Below, piece after piece: positions 37,472 to 50,283 of a DNA stretch of 64,000 bases (position 1 is the first letter of the stretch; each line of letters begins with the position of its first letter). The stretch is from assembly GCA_009741485.1 (NCBI GenBank), contig CM019216.1, positions 42,132,872 to 42,196,871 of the forward strand. Direction: 5' to 3'. The notes beneath the pieces are model-generated. The model searched no databases. It saw only the letters and a list, made by a program, of their open reading frames with translations, and had not been told where the DNA came from. The DNA comes from Malurus cyaneus samueli (taxonomy: Eukaryota > Chordata > Aves > Passeriformes > Maluridae). Made by a program: the position numbers and the translations under genes.

Positions 37472-37602
37472 ATGAAGGAGAACGGTGCACACTTCTTCGA
37501 AGGGACCGAGAAGCTGTTGGAGGTGTGGTTCGCCCGGCAGCAGCCCGCGCAGCAGGAGCCGCACCAGAGCAAGGGGTCCGGCGACCTCCGCACCATACCC
37601 AG
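37472..37602 (+). CDS. AMD1: AMD1 coding exon 1
   Basis: Encodes the N-terminus from the start Met to residue 43 plus two bases of Arg44, with the family motif [15 protein letters not shown]. The linker [19 protein letters not shown] is five residues longer than in human. It ends at CAG/GTCCGT. The donor opens an intron of about 9.8 kb that contains the assembly gap. Confidence 0.97.
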
Positions 37603-40600
37603 GTCCGTGAATGGTCGGGGCGGGGTGGGGTCGGAGCGGAAGGCGGCAGCGCTGCCTCGGAAGGGAGGCCGTGGGGCGGGAGGGCCCTGAGTGGCCCGGT
37701 GTGGCGGCGCTTCGGGGGCGATGCGGCCGCGCCGGGGAGGCAGGTTCCGGGTGGCCGTTGGGGGGCGGCCCCCGCGCTGCCGGCCGCCTTCCCGCTCCCC
37801 CGGTGACAGCCCCGGCATCTTCCGCTGAGGGTGACCTCCGCCGCCTCCAGAGACCCCCCCGAGCAGGATCTCCGTGGTCCGGCGGCGGGAGGTGGCGTGC
37901 CGGGACGAAGCCATTCCGCGCCGCCACCTCGTGCAGCCCCGGCGTTCCTGCGGGCAAACATTGGCGGAGGGGGAGCCGGAGCGGGCGTGTGCCGCGCCGG
38001 CGGGAGCGCCGCGGGGGAGCGGCCGCCGTGTGCAGTGCCTGCTGCGGGCCGGGCACGGCAGCGGCGCCCACCCTCTGCGGCGGCTCCCGCCGAGGCGGCA
38101 GTTTCGGGATGAGAAGCGTCGGGAAATCCCTGCCGCTGCGTACTGCGGAGAGCGCGGGCTCGGGAATCTCTCGCAGTTAACGAAAGCTGGGAAGGGAGAT
38201 CCCTCTCGCTGTCGCGGCGAGGATTGATGGTTCCCTCACATGGCCGGTTGTGGCGGCGACCTCCGGCACTGCGTGGCCGGACAGGTCCCTAGAGCGGCTC
38301 TCGGCCAGGGAAGCGGGCGGTACCCGGCGGCCCTTGCCGTGTCTCCCTGCGGTGCGGTGGGCACCGGACCGAGGGAGGCACCGGGAAAGGGGGTGCCCCC
38401 TCCTCCCCCAAAAGTGTGGCTGGAGCCGCGGTTTACACGTGAGTGTCCTGGCCGCGCTCCCGGGCCGCGCCGCCGCTGCCGTCGCTCTCCCCCATTGAGG
38501 AGCCGAGGCCAATGGGAGCGGGACGGCGCGGAGGGGCCGGGCCGCGCCCGTCACCCAATGGGCACGTGGGGAATGCGCTGGCGCCGCGCTCGGCGCCGCC
38601 CGGGGCGGGGGAAGGAAGGCCCGGGGCCCGCTCCGCTCCGCTCCCGGCGCACGTGTTCGCACCGGCTCCCGCCGCTCCCCTCCGCGCCGCCCAGGAATGT
38701 GCCTGCGCCGCCTTTGTTAGCTCAGGAGCCGATGGCCACCTGCCGGCACACGGGGCGGCTCTGGAGCCGTGCCGGGCAAGGCGGGCGTGAGGCGGCTGTG
38801 CTGGAGCTTGCCAATACCGTATTTTGTAGGGAGGCAGTCTTCAAACACTAAAACCAGATGATCTTCAAGGCCCCTTCCAACTTAGACCATTCAACCATTA
38901 TGGAATACTTAGACTTCTGACATGGAAGGTCCAGCTGTAGAGCTACAAAAAGTAGTGTTCTGGAAGTGTCAGAAAATGGTAGGTGCAAGCCTTAAGTACA
39001 GAGTAAAATCTGCAGAACTATGCATGAGCTTGTAGTGACAACAAAAATGGTATGTAGGTGGGATTAGCTGACATAGTCGGAAAAGGCAGGCTTGTCCTAG
39101 GCAAACAGGGCAAATCTGAAGGTTGTGATTATGTCAGTAGTTCACCTTCACCATGGTCAGCTGTTCAGCTTTTCAGGTTTGGGTGGTACCTGGAGGATCT
39201 GGCTCCCAATATATTCAGTTCTGCTTCTGCCTATTACTGTTACCCTGTGCCCTCCAGTCAGGGAGTTTGAGCAAGAGAGCTTGTCATAATGTATTTCATA
39301 TTTGGAATATGTTCCGATGGTATCATCTCCATTCCATGATGTATCCTGTTTGTCTTTTCCTTGGTTTTGATATTCCTCAGTGAATTTCCCAGATGTATGT
39401 TCCGGTAGAGTTGGCTATTCACAGATCTGAATTGGCAGTGAGCAGATAACCACCTTTTCAAAAAATAATGAATAGCCCATGTTGTGTGTGCGTGTCTGCA
39501 TGTTCATGGTTAGTGGAGGCTTCATTTCTTCTGTACAAGAAACACTGATCTGTTGATGTAATGAGGTAATTTGCTCATGTAACTTTGACTTGTGACGGTA
39601 TTTAGACCTCTCTCAATCATGTAGTTAACATGGAAATCATCAAATTTGTTTTTTATGGCTTGAGGCTTAGTGGTGTAGCAGATACAGGGTAACAACTTGT
39701 ATGGTTGAGGTCTAGGCAATCCTGGAAGGAAAATCCCGGCTGAAGTACTTGCAGATGATGAACTATGTATGGACTTCAGGAGTCCTGTAGTGTTTGACTT
39801 TAAATGTGAAAGTTTCCAAGAGTACTCGTTTGACTTCGTGTTAATGTGCAGATGTAGTTTAGAGATGGCATTCTGCAAATGCTTTCCTCGCTGACACATT
39901 CGTGCTCTCTGGTGATCCATTTGTCGGCTCAGAGTCGCGTTTGCGAAACTGCAAACTTAACTTTTAAATTGCTCAAGAGCATTTAATGTAATTGCAGTGT
40001 AGGTACTGGGACAGTTCCTTTGTGTGGTTTAGATATGGCTGTAAAGTTTTAATAGAGTAGATAAAAAACTGTTAACTGTTGAACGCGTGGTCTTTAACAC
40101 AGTGTCGGAGCTGTGAGCAAGCTTTGAAGACTTCTGTGTTAATTGGCTCTTAATGCAGCATGTTAATCGAAGTTGCTTGCTTTTTTTTGGTAGGAAGCTG
40201 TAACGTGTGTAAAAGTGCCATTAACCTGAGTCCGCTTGTAATTATCAGTGATAGTGTGTTTCTAGAATTAAATTAACTTGCACAAACATTCCCTTTTGGA
40301 AAAAAACTGTCAGAATTAAATTACCTGGTACGGCTGATAGATACAAATGGAAGTTCTGAATACAATGCATCCTGCTATGCTAATTCTGTAAAGGTGATTG
40401 AATAGGCTAGTTTATGTTGAACAGAACCTGAAATCAAAGCTGAAACCGTAGAACAATAGCTAAATTAGAATCAAGTTGCAAACCAGTTGAGCTTGCCTTT
40501 TGTATTGTAATACCTGCTTAGTAGTGAAATGTGAACCATTCATATACCGAATGACTAAGCTGGTGTTCAAAGCTAAAAATTTCCATGTTGCGTGCCCTTG

Positions 40601-43600
40601 TTAGGGATTAGATATTTTAAAGTCTTTGCTGGATATCACCAATGAAAAAAGTTCTTGAGCTGATGCAATTAAGATATTTCTTTTCCACATTTTTTCCCTC
40701 CTGTGGGCAAGCCTGCATTCTAGATAAAAGTTTGGATTAGGTGTAATGTATTTCAGGAAGATCTCTGACTATTATTTTAATTATTCAATAAATGTCTCAA
40801 CTAAAAAGTGTTGAACTTGGGGACTTTACTCTGTTGTTAAATTTTGGGGTGGTTTTGCTCACTTGTTAGTGAGTTATGCAGAAAGATCTTGTGGTTGCAA
40901 TAGTTAGTGGCAAGCATCTAAATGTGCTTACCCTGCTTATATTCAGCAGTGGAATTAAGTTAATGTTTTTGTGGTCTCAAAATAATTTGCTTTAATTTTA
41001 TTGCTTGTTCTCACTTAACGCTTTGTAAAGCATCTTTTTTCTAAAAAAATAGCCTTAAACTCTGTAAAGAAGACGGAGGATTTGCTGAAAATATGATGAA
41101 CTTGCTGCAAGCCCTGGATTTCCATGGTGACTGTGTAGTGCATTCTCTATCCCCACAATAAAATAAGCTATTTTTTCCTACAGATTATGTGTAGCTATGC
41201 ATTTTCTATCTCAAGGGTTATCAGGATCTTGAATGTACAGAAGTTTGAAACCATAAATAAATGATGCCAGTGTTAAAAGCTTGTACCTCAAGTATTCAAC
41301 CCTGAAGAATTCTCTGAAATTAAGTTTTATTTATGGGCTTTTAATCTGCTTCCTATTTGTCTTATATTACGTGGAGACACAGGCCGAAGAAAACTGCAGC
41401 AGTATGGGATAACAGTGATACAACATTCTGATCCTGTGCTACAAGGAAGCTCCCAGGCTTTCCCAAACGATACAGTCAAGGATTTGACAGGAGTCCTGTA
41501 AATCCTTGCTTTGTGCTGCACCCTGTAGCCTGAGTCAGCTCAGTGCTGCAGTGCCGCTGCACCTCTGCCCCTTTCCCCCGTCCGGAGTGGTGTTACCTGC
41601 CTGTTTGCTCAAACACTGAAGCTACAAGGAAGCTGGGCCACGAGCCCTGCTCTGCTCTTACTCCTGCAGTGCCTCAGAGCACAACTGAGGGGACTCTGGA
41701 GAGAAGGCAGGGCTGTACTAAGATAAAAGCTTCTGTCCCTGGGTCCTCGCTGAGCTTTTTTTTATGCAAGGTTATCTGGAGAACTTTGCGTAAGAGTGCA
41801 GTCCTCCCCTCATCAAAATGGATATTAAATCAACAAGATTTTAAATCTACAAAATAGTTCAAAACTACGAGGTAAAATGTTTTCTTTTAACTCAAAATTG
41901 TAATTAAAGAATGGTTTCACACAAAGGAGCCAAGCCCTTTTATTCTCAGTACTGCTGATTCTGATACTGCTTGGTGGAAGTGAAGACTTAATGTTGAAGG
42001 CTTTCTGACATTTTCCCACCTTACCACTGAAACTGCTGAATCTTTGGTTAGTCATCTTCTGTCAAAGGTTCAGGGCTATTAGAGAGACTGTAGAAAATAA
42101 ATATGCTGCTATTGGTATGTTCCTCGGGCTTTCCTAATGGTTGTTTGCTCAGTAGGAGCAGGAAGACTTGGGGCTTTTGCTAGATACTTGGCTTACAGTA
42201 TGTTCCTCCTTCTGGAGAAAATTACACTCAAATTTGCCCTGAATCTTGCTTATAAGTCCTGTTGTGCCTTGTGGTTTTTCTAAATACTTTGGATGTCCCT
42301 GGATATAAAAGACTTGGGAATTGAGTATCTTTGGACATAAAGGATGGAATCCCCGTTCCATGAAACTGCAATAGTGGTATGAGGCCTGCAACAGGAGAAA
42401 TATGCCGCCTTCAGAGCATATCTGTGGCCATCTTTGTGCCATTGCTGAAATGTCTTGGGTTTCATTTGAGAATTACGCTCTTGAGGAGTTGTCTTGGGAC
42501 TTTCTAGGTAACAAGGATTCTGTGAGGAATACTGCATTAGAATCACTTTTGATGTAGGTACAATTTTTCATTCAGGTGCCTGTCTTTCAAGATTAAGTGC
42601 ATGTCAAGGGAAAGCTTCTTAAGTTTAAGATAAGGGAGATGTGGACAGTCTCTCTGTGTATCTGTGCTCAGAGCATACAGAGGGTGTGACTTTTGTGCAC
42701 CCTACAGATACTGCCAAAGTCAAATTATCAAATTGCAAGTGCCTTGCACCTAAACTCAGGCTGTGTAAGTTGTTCAAGGTAATCTATCTTAAACAGCAAT
42801 TTATAAATTAAGTTGTATTTCTGACAGGAAGTAATTCACCTCCAGCTGTCTGCAGAGAAATATATGAGCTGCTGGGAGTTGTTTAGAAATGCTCATGATT
42901 TTTGCGTGGCACCTTCCTGTTGGAGGATGCTTTGAAACCAAGGTTCCAGCTCTGCTGACACTGACACCTAGCCAAATAGGAATTTGCCTGTTTACCTGTA
43001 GCCTGCTAATGAGGTAACTGATATTTACGTGGCTCCTAAAAATACTTAGTAGGTAACAGGTGAGGGACAGAAGATTGCTCTACAGTTGAATGCTTGATGT
43101 TAAAATAGAGTCTTATAGTCAAGATTCAAAGGCCTGTCACTTGTGGTACTACAGAACTGACAGCTGTTATATTTTAATGGAAAGCTATGCAAGAGTACAT
43201 GTATGGCTTAAGCTGTCTTTAGGAGTTCCATATGGTTTATTTCGTAAATATTCCTGCCCTACTGCAAAACGGCTTTTCTTCCCAGTGCTGACTGCCTTAG
43301 CCGAGGTGCTGTTACTGGCATAGTGTTGTAGTGTGCTTGAGGAGGCTGTTGGCTGCTGATAGGAATGAGTTTTTGATCTCTTCAAATTGCGGTTAGCACG
43401 TTCCCAGCTGGCCTGAAACAGCAGGGTTGTGCCAGGTATACTTGACTCTTGTTAAGAATGTGTTTTACCCCTGAAGGTAAAGGCTCAGAAGAGGCCAATA
43501 ACTTGCATGCAAAAGCATGGTTTATCTGTCAAGGAAAGCTTCCATCTGAAATAAAGGGGCAAATATGATGCTTTGGAACTTGGTTGAGGGGGACTGTTGA

Positions 43601-46600
43601 CTATTTGTTATAGACATGAAGCATACTTCCTACAGGTAAGCTACTTCTTAGTGATATTAGCTTTTCCCTACTGGCATAACTGGTTGGCAGTTTGAATGGA
43701 AGTTATTTGTGCTCTGGTAACAAGTCTGTTTGCAACACAGGAATAGGAGTAGATTGCTAAACCTGATTTTTTCCCCTGCTTTTGGCATGTTCTGATAGTC
43801 AAGTGTCGAACAAACAGCTTTTTACCATTCAAGCAAGGACAGTTCTTCACACTTGAGTAGATATAGTCCATTTTCATTTGCTGTTCTCTGAGAAGGTGCA
43901 GTGATTTAAGGTGCATCATGCTTGCCCATTCGAGAAACTCATTTGACTCTGGCTAAGTGACATTTATTTGAAAATTTAGAAATGGATTCTTACAACTTTG
44001 GAATGAAGTGGTCAATAAACCCACATGAGTAGGAAGTCAGTCACAAGTGTGTGTTTGCAGGTCCGCTGTAGAACTTGCTTCCAGTTTGAGCTGTCAATGA
44101 TTCTCATGGATCAAATTCTGCTATGCTTTTGAGTATAGGAGAGCAGTTTCCAAACTGGCATTATCCTGATATCTGGCTATGGAGAATAATTTAGGAAATA
44201 GTAATGCCCTTGCACATTGATCATTGAAGGGGGAATTTTGAAGAGTGGGAGTCCACAACAGCACTTTATTGAGAATTAGTCTTACTTGGTTACCCTTTCT
44301 CAGTTGGAGGCTTTGCTTCCAAGTTTAAACTTAACTCAGTTATGACACAAGTATTCTCAAATACTGGAGTTACTGAGTAGATTCTTTACTGAGTAGCTGT
44401 AATAAATGTAGTAATAACCACTGACAATTCAACTGATTTAAAAAAAAAGGAAGAAATGCAAGAGTTAGACTTGGTGAACTTAATCTGCTTGGTACAAAGT
44501 AGTCCCAGATGTTCTTCCTTAGCTATGCTTTAAACAATGGAACAAGCCAAATACTAAGGTCATCTTGTTTAAATAGATTATGTTGGATCAAATCCAGCCT
44601 TTCTTTAGTTTTCTGCACTGAACTTTAAAATGCAGATAGATACAGGCCAGTATCTCTGCAGAACTTCTCCCTGACGCGGCCAAGTCTCATCCTGGGTGCT
44701 GCAACCCTTTGTTGTCTATGTACGCTTCTAGAGCGAGCCTGGCATCTTGTCAGTTTCTAAAGTTGCAGGGTTTTTCCTTAATGCTGCTCTAAAGAGATCA
44801 AATCATGACCTTGCCCTTTATTTCTGTAAAGGCTGAACACAGCATTTAGTGTATGCTTAGCTATGGTTTCTGTAGTTCAATGGTGACAACTTGAGCAAAG
44901 CTGTGATATGCAGAGGTCTTGTGCAACAGCAGGTTTCAGCCCTTGTACCGAAATACCAGCTGTGGCACCAACAAACCTAACAGGATATCCTTTGCATCGT
45001 GGGCAGTGGACTTAACATGCAGTAGTGTGTTGTTGATGCTATACTGACCACTCACTGGACTACCAAACTTGTTACATTTTCCTCTGCTAAGTGTCTGAAA
45101 CTGAGACCAGCCATTTCCCTCAAATGCGTGCACAGAACTGCACTATTTAAAGTGTCACTTGCCTGCATGAGGCTGAGGTTTTGGCTGTCTGACCAGGTAA
45201 GAAGCTTGTGAAGGCTGAGACGTGTGCTCTTGCAAAGCCGAAGATAGTTACATGCCCATTAATACTTAGACAAGTACAAAATCAGATTTGTAGTGATGTG
45301 CAAATGGGGTTAGTACAGCTCAGCATTGGAGGAACTCTTTGTCACCTTTCACAAATGCAATGTCAGATGCTGGTGTTTATTTAATGGCAGATGAAATGTC
45401 ACTAGGGATACTGGCATGATTTGAATAGTCTAATACATTCCCTTGTTCAATTTACAGGAAGAGTGGCCAGCAAACTTATGCTGGTGTGCTTTAGCCAGAG
45501 AAAACAAAATCCTTTAGTATTTGTATAAGAAAAAGAGTGTGATTTTTCCAGGAGCATTTGGAAGATAGCCTATATTATATCTATTTCACTCTTCTCGTTT
45601 ACCAGTCTTTTTAAAGTGAGCAGCCACTTGCATTTTCATGTACACTTTAAGTTTTAGGAACAGAGCTAAATTCAGTCAGTGACATAAGTGTAGAGCTGAA
45701 TAAATGTGTGGGACTTGAGCTGAGCATTAAAAAAAACCTTTTTAATTAGACATGCAGATTGGAGTGTCTGTGCTGTCATGTCTGTGGTTGTAGAAGAGCA
45801 TTTCATCAAGGGTCACTAACTGGGATAAACCTCACTTTGATTTTAAGTATCTAGTTATATCACAGAATTCCTCAGCTTGTTCAGATGTGCACTTGATTAT
45901 GTGGGTTTTTTAAATGCATAGAATTTTCTTAAACACATTTTTAGTATCGTCAGTCTCATTTAAAAGGAGGGTATAGTGTGAGTCTGTAAGTGAACTATGT
46001 TCTGGTTGAATCACATACAAATATTACTGTTCTGGTGTAATATATACTTTAAATGGGAAAATCCTCCAATGTTAGTAATAAAGGTACAGAATTCAGTTTC
46101 AGGAGGCATTCTCCTGAATGACTGAATTCATTGAGGGGGAAGTTAAAGCATTTATTTGCTGGAGTGTTCAGAGAGGCTAAAGAATATCTGGCTATTTTAA
46201 TTATACATACACAGAATGTAGAACTTAATCTTCACAAACTGATCAGTTTTCTAAATGGAGACACTGGTGGCTGCAGGAGGAAACCTGCTGATGGAATTAA
46301 CAGTGAGTGCTCTGTCGTGGAGTACAGCCACAGGGCTTTTGCAGTGTCAGTAAGGGGTGAGAGGTCTGACTCCTGAGGAAGGATTAGGCTGACAGTTTTA
46401 CATGGGCAAGCTGAGCTTGCTTGGTGACAAAATATTGGCAATTGTTTCGTGCTCCCAGCTCCAGCAGTTATTCCAGCTCTGCTGATGGGCAGCTTAGTTT
46501 TATGCTGGGTTAGTAAATCTCTTGGCTCATGACATCTCCAAGGACAAGAGCCAGCACAAACCTGCAGGTGGAATATGCTGCGGGAAGGGAGAAGTAGGAC

Positions 46601-49600
46601 AGCTGGCAGTCTTGTAGTTTTGTGACGTCAGGAAGCTGTAACTGTTCCTGTCTTATTTATAGCAAAATTGACTAGATTGGATTCTACTAATCTGGTGTAG
46701 ACACAAGACTGAAGTGATAACCAAAGTAGTTTTTTGCAAGTCCGTCATTTCTCCTCAGTACTTGGAAGTCTTTTGGCTTAATTTGAGCCCTTGGGTTTTT
46801 GTTTGGCTNNNNNNNNNNTTCCTTGTAAAATGAGTAATAATAGTAAAGAATTGAAATATTAAACTTCTGCCACCGTACTGAATTCTAGCACTGTAGCTAC
46901 AATTTGCACTGTGTGAAAGAGTTCTGTGATCCTAATTGGTCAAAGAGGAATTCAGGCCATTGAAATTTATTAGTTTTCAGGTTTTCAGTTAAATTATGAG
47001 CTTGACTCTGAACTGGTCAGTTAAAACATCTGAATGCTAACTTGCTGGTTTATTACTCTAGTAGCTGCCAATGACTGCTGTGGTTGAACTGCACAGAGGT
47101 CCGACCTAAAGTATACCTTAAGTTACCAAACAATTAATTTTCTCTTAGTGTACATATGGGATGCAGGATTTAAGGTTTTTCTGACTCCCCTGTTTGGCAG
47201 TTGTTCTCATTCAGCAAATCATGGTAACAGATTCTGAGGAATTGTGATCCATCAGGAGCTAAGAATTGAGTATTACTGATTGTGAGAAACAGTCCATATA
47301 TGAAAAGTCTTCCCATTTTGTGCTCTCAGATCCAGTAACTCAAGACAAGACTCTTGTCTTTATTGGGCTTTTTACCTAGGTCTCCAGCAGGCTTTGGTTT
47401 GTTTAACCTGTTGTTTGTTCTCTTCTATAATTTCTTCACAGGATTGAGTGGGACAAACTTCTGGAGAATGTGCATTGTTTGATCATAAGTGTGACAAAAA
47501 CTGACAAGCAGGAAGCTTATGTACTCAGGTAAGGCACTGGCTCATTTCTTTTAGTACCTAACAGGAAAAAAGTGAATACTGTCATATGTGATCCACTTGG
47601 CTGAGAATCCAATCCTGAGTTAATGTGCTGCAGATGATGGCTACAACTTGCAGGCATCTGCTCATCATGATACTGTCATGCTTCTGTTCAGAGGTGCAAA
47701 TCTCTTCATAGTTGTCCATGTTTGTCTTTTTTCCTTTAACTAGAAGGATCAACAGAGCTGGAGTGGCTTTGTTGCTTATCACTGAATTTTGTCCTTGGTT
47801 AAATAAGTGTCCCCAATACAGAATTCTGAAATAATTTCAGCGGAATAGGCTATAGATGTCACTTACAGATCAGCAGAAAAACCTTATAGGTAGATCAGCT
47901 TTAACTGCAGATAACACAATCAACTGGAACATCTCTTGCAGCCAACCTAAGGGTGTCTGTAAGACTGTAGCTTTCCTGAAACCCTGGAATTTTTGCTTTG
48001 TGCAGCAGATAGTTGTAAGGACGCTACTTCACCATATGTTTTTCATCTTGCAGAATACTTTCTTGCTTTTTCTACGTGAACTTCACAGGCACATTTGACT
48101 TCTCTGGTTTACTTCAGATTAAAAATACTGAAGCTTTTGTATACTGAAAGACTGCCTTGAGGGCAATGTTGTGCTAAGAGCAAGCTAGTCAAATGAGCTG
48201 TGCTCAAATCTTGTTTCTTCAAGCTCCATATATTTAAAACAAAATTCTGGAAAGAGTAACTAGTTGTACTGCATCCTGGATGAAATTTAACCTTGATTTT
48301 GAATTTGCAAACAGCATTCCAAGTTGAGTTATTTAAGCCAATTTCCACTTCCATTGTTCAGTTATTTGATGAAAAGATACTTGTTAAGAATCTTTGAATA
48401 TTCTGGATGTAGTTAGTATCAAAACCTATCTCCAGTTCACTTGGGTTCTAGTTAAGTATCTGTGTAGTTAATATCTGTGTCTTATTTATATAAAGGCATC
48501 TCATATAGCTGTGCCTGTGAGCTCTCCTCAAGCATGTTTGTGTTTCTGAGATAGTTTGAGGGTGTCTAATGTGTGTGCTTTTTCCTGTGGTGTGACAGCT
48601 CTGTAATGTCGTGCTTGGTGCAGGTATTTGTTTTGTAATATTGTAACAGCTCCCAAATGTTGGCTGCATTCTCTTGGCTTGATCCATTTGCTAAGTATGT
48701 TTATGTGCCATATGCTGAGTGTTCACTTAGAGTAATGCATTTGGTTGGAGTAAGAACCAAGACCTAACAACTCTTTCCTGTATAGTTTTATGTAGGGAGT
48801 ACTTAATATATTCTTTATACCTCTTTTACAGTGAGAGTAGCATGTTTGTCTCCAAGAGACGTTTCATTTTGAAGACGTGTGGTACCACCCTCTTACTGCA
48901 AGCACTGGTTCCCCTGTTGGAGCTTGCTAGGGAGTACAGTGGGTTTGACTCAATTCAGGTAAGGTGTCAAAAGTGCTGCATCTTCCTTGGAATGTGCAAA
49001 AAGCTTTTTTACTGCTATTTTGGATTCACTTCTTTTATTAACTATTCTGAAATTAGGACATTTATGTATGGTTCCCATAAAGGGAAAATTGCAATGTAAG
49101 ATTGCTCTGCTGTGGCATTTGCCCTTTTTTTTTGTCTCTTAATGTGTGCTAACAAACAAATCAGCTATTGTGCTGAGTTACTTAAGAGTAACTGTGCCTG
49201 TGCTGTGTAGTGGAAAACAAGTTTGGAAGTAAGTTGTCTCCTGAAGCTTAGAAATTGAGGTAGGAATGATCATGTGCTTCTGAAATAGGAATGCTGGTAG
49301 GAGTGTTTCTGACAATGAAAACTTAGGTCCTGGGAAAAGTTCATGATAAATGCTTGCATTTTTCTAAATTCTTAGATTCAAGATGGTTGGATATACTCAA
49401 CGCCTAAGATGCACCTTTATTTTTTTCAGAGCTTCTTTTATTCACGTAAGAATTTCATGAAGCCTTCCCACCAGGAGTACCCACATAGGAATTTCCAGGA
49501 AGAAGTAGAGTTTCTTAATGAAATTTTCCCAAGTAAGTTCACGAAACTTGAGCAAAGTTGGGTGAAGGGTTGATGTTACGTGAGAAGTGACGAGCAGTAC

Positions 49601-50252
49601 AATAGGTACAGGCTGCCAGGCCAAGCATTCAGCAGTCCTTGCATAAAAGCCAAAAGCTAAAAATACTTATTTTCTGAATTTCTGACATTAACTTGCCAAA
49701 TTTTAATCATGCTAAACTTTATATTTGAAGTTCAAGACTTACAAGAAGAATCTCAAATTTTAAAAAAATGACAGAGTTTTGAAGGAACATGGAAGCTGTG
49801 ATACTCAGATGAGTTATTTGAAAATAAATTATAATCGTAAATGTATTTAATAGAGGCATTAAGAGTACCAGGGTTTCTCTCTGTGCATAGCTAAAGCTGT
49901 AATACCAATTTCCTGATAACAGCCTCTCAGTTGGGGTGTCCAGACCCGGTTCTGAGGGAGTTTGCTTTTCTGATTATTAACTTTGCATTCTTGAAGTTAA
50001 ATGCCTGGTTATTTGATACAGCTGCTGACTGCTTCAGTGAACCTCATGGGGTTCTGTGAAAAGCCCCGGTCTTTAAATATGAAATGAATGTAATATTTTA
50101 CATAAATGTTCAGCTTTGGTAGATTAACTGGAGACTTTTTGTGTTGTCTAGATGGAGCAGCTTATTGCATGGGGCGTATGAATTCTGATTGCTGGTACGT
50201 ATGTGAAGGGTTTGAAGTTTCTGGGGGTTTACAGTAGAACTCAACTTGGTGC

Positions 50253-50283
<31 letters not shown>

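Larger units (their letters stand above)
36360..38800. promoter_or_regulatory. AMD1: CpG island spanning the AMD1 promoter, exon 1 and start of intron 1
   Basis: Sequence becomes very GC- and CpG-rich from about 36360 and returns to AT-rich DNA near 38800. It covers the AMD1 core promoter, 5' UTR, first coding exon and about 1.2 kb of intron 1. The downstream part (about 38430-38660) has its own motif cluster, with two CCAAT boxes (38509-38513 and 38555-38559) and three CACGTG E-boxes. Long open frames on both strands within the island have low-complexity composition rich in Arg, Pro, Gly and Ala. They are treated as artefacts. Confidence 0.9.

Noticed and set aside
36648..38851. Many 90-250 residue open frames on both strands in the AMD1 CpG island
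   Set aside because: Stop codons are rare in CpG-rich DNA. None shows a recognisable domain, and they overlap the AMD1 leader, exon 1 and intron 1.
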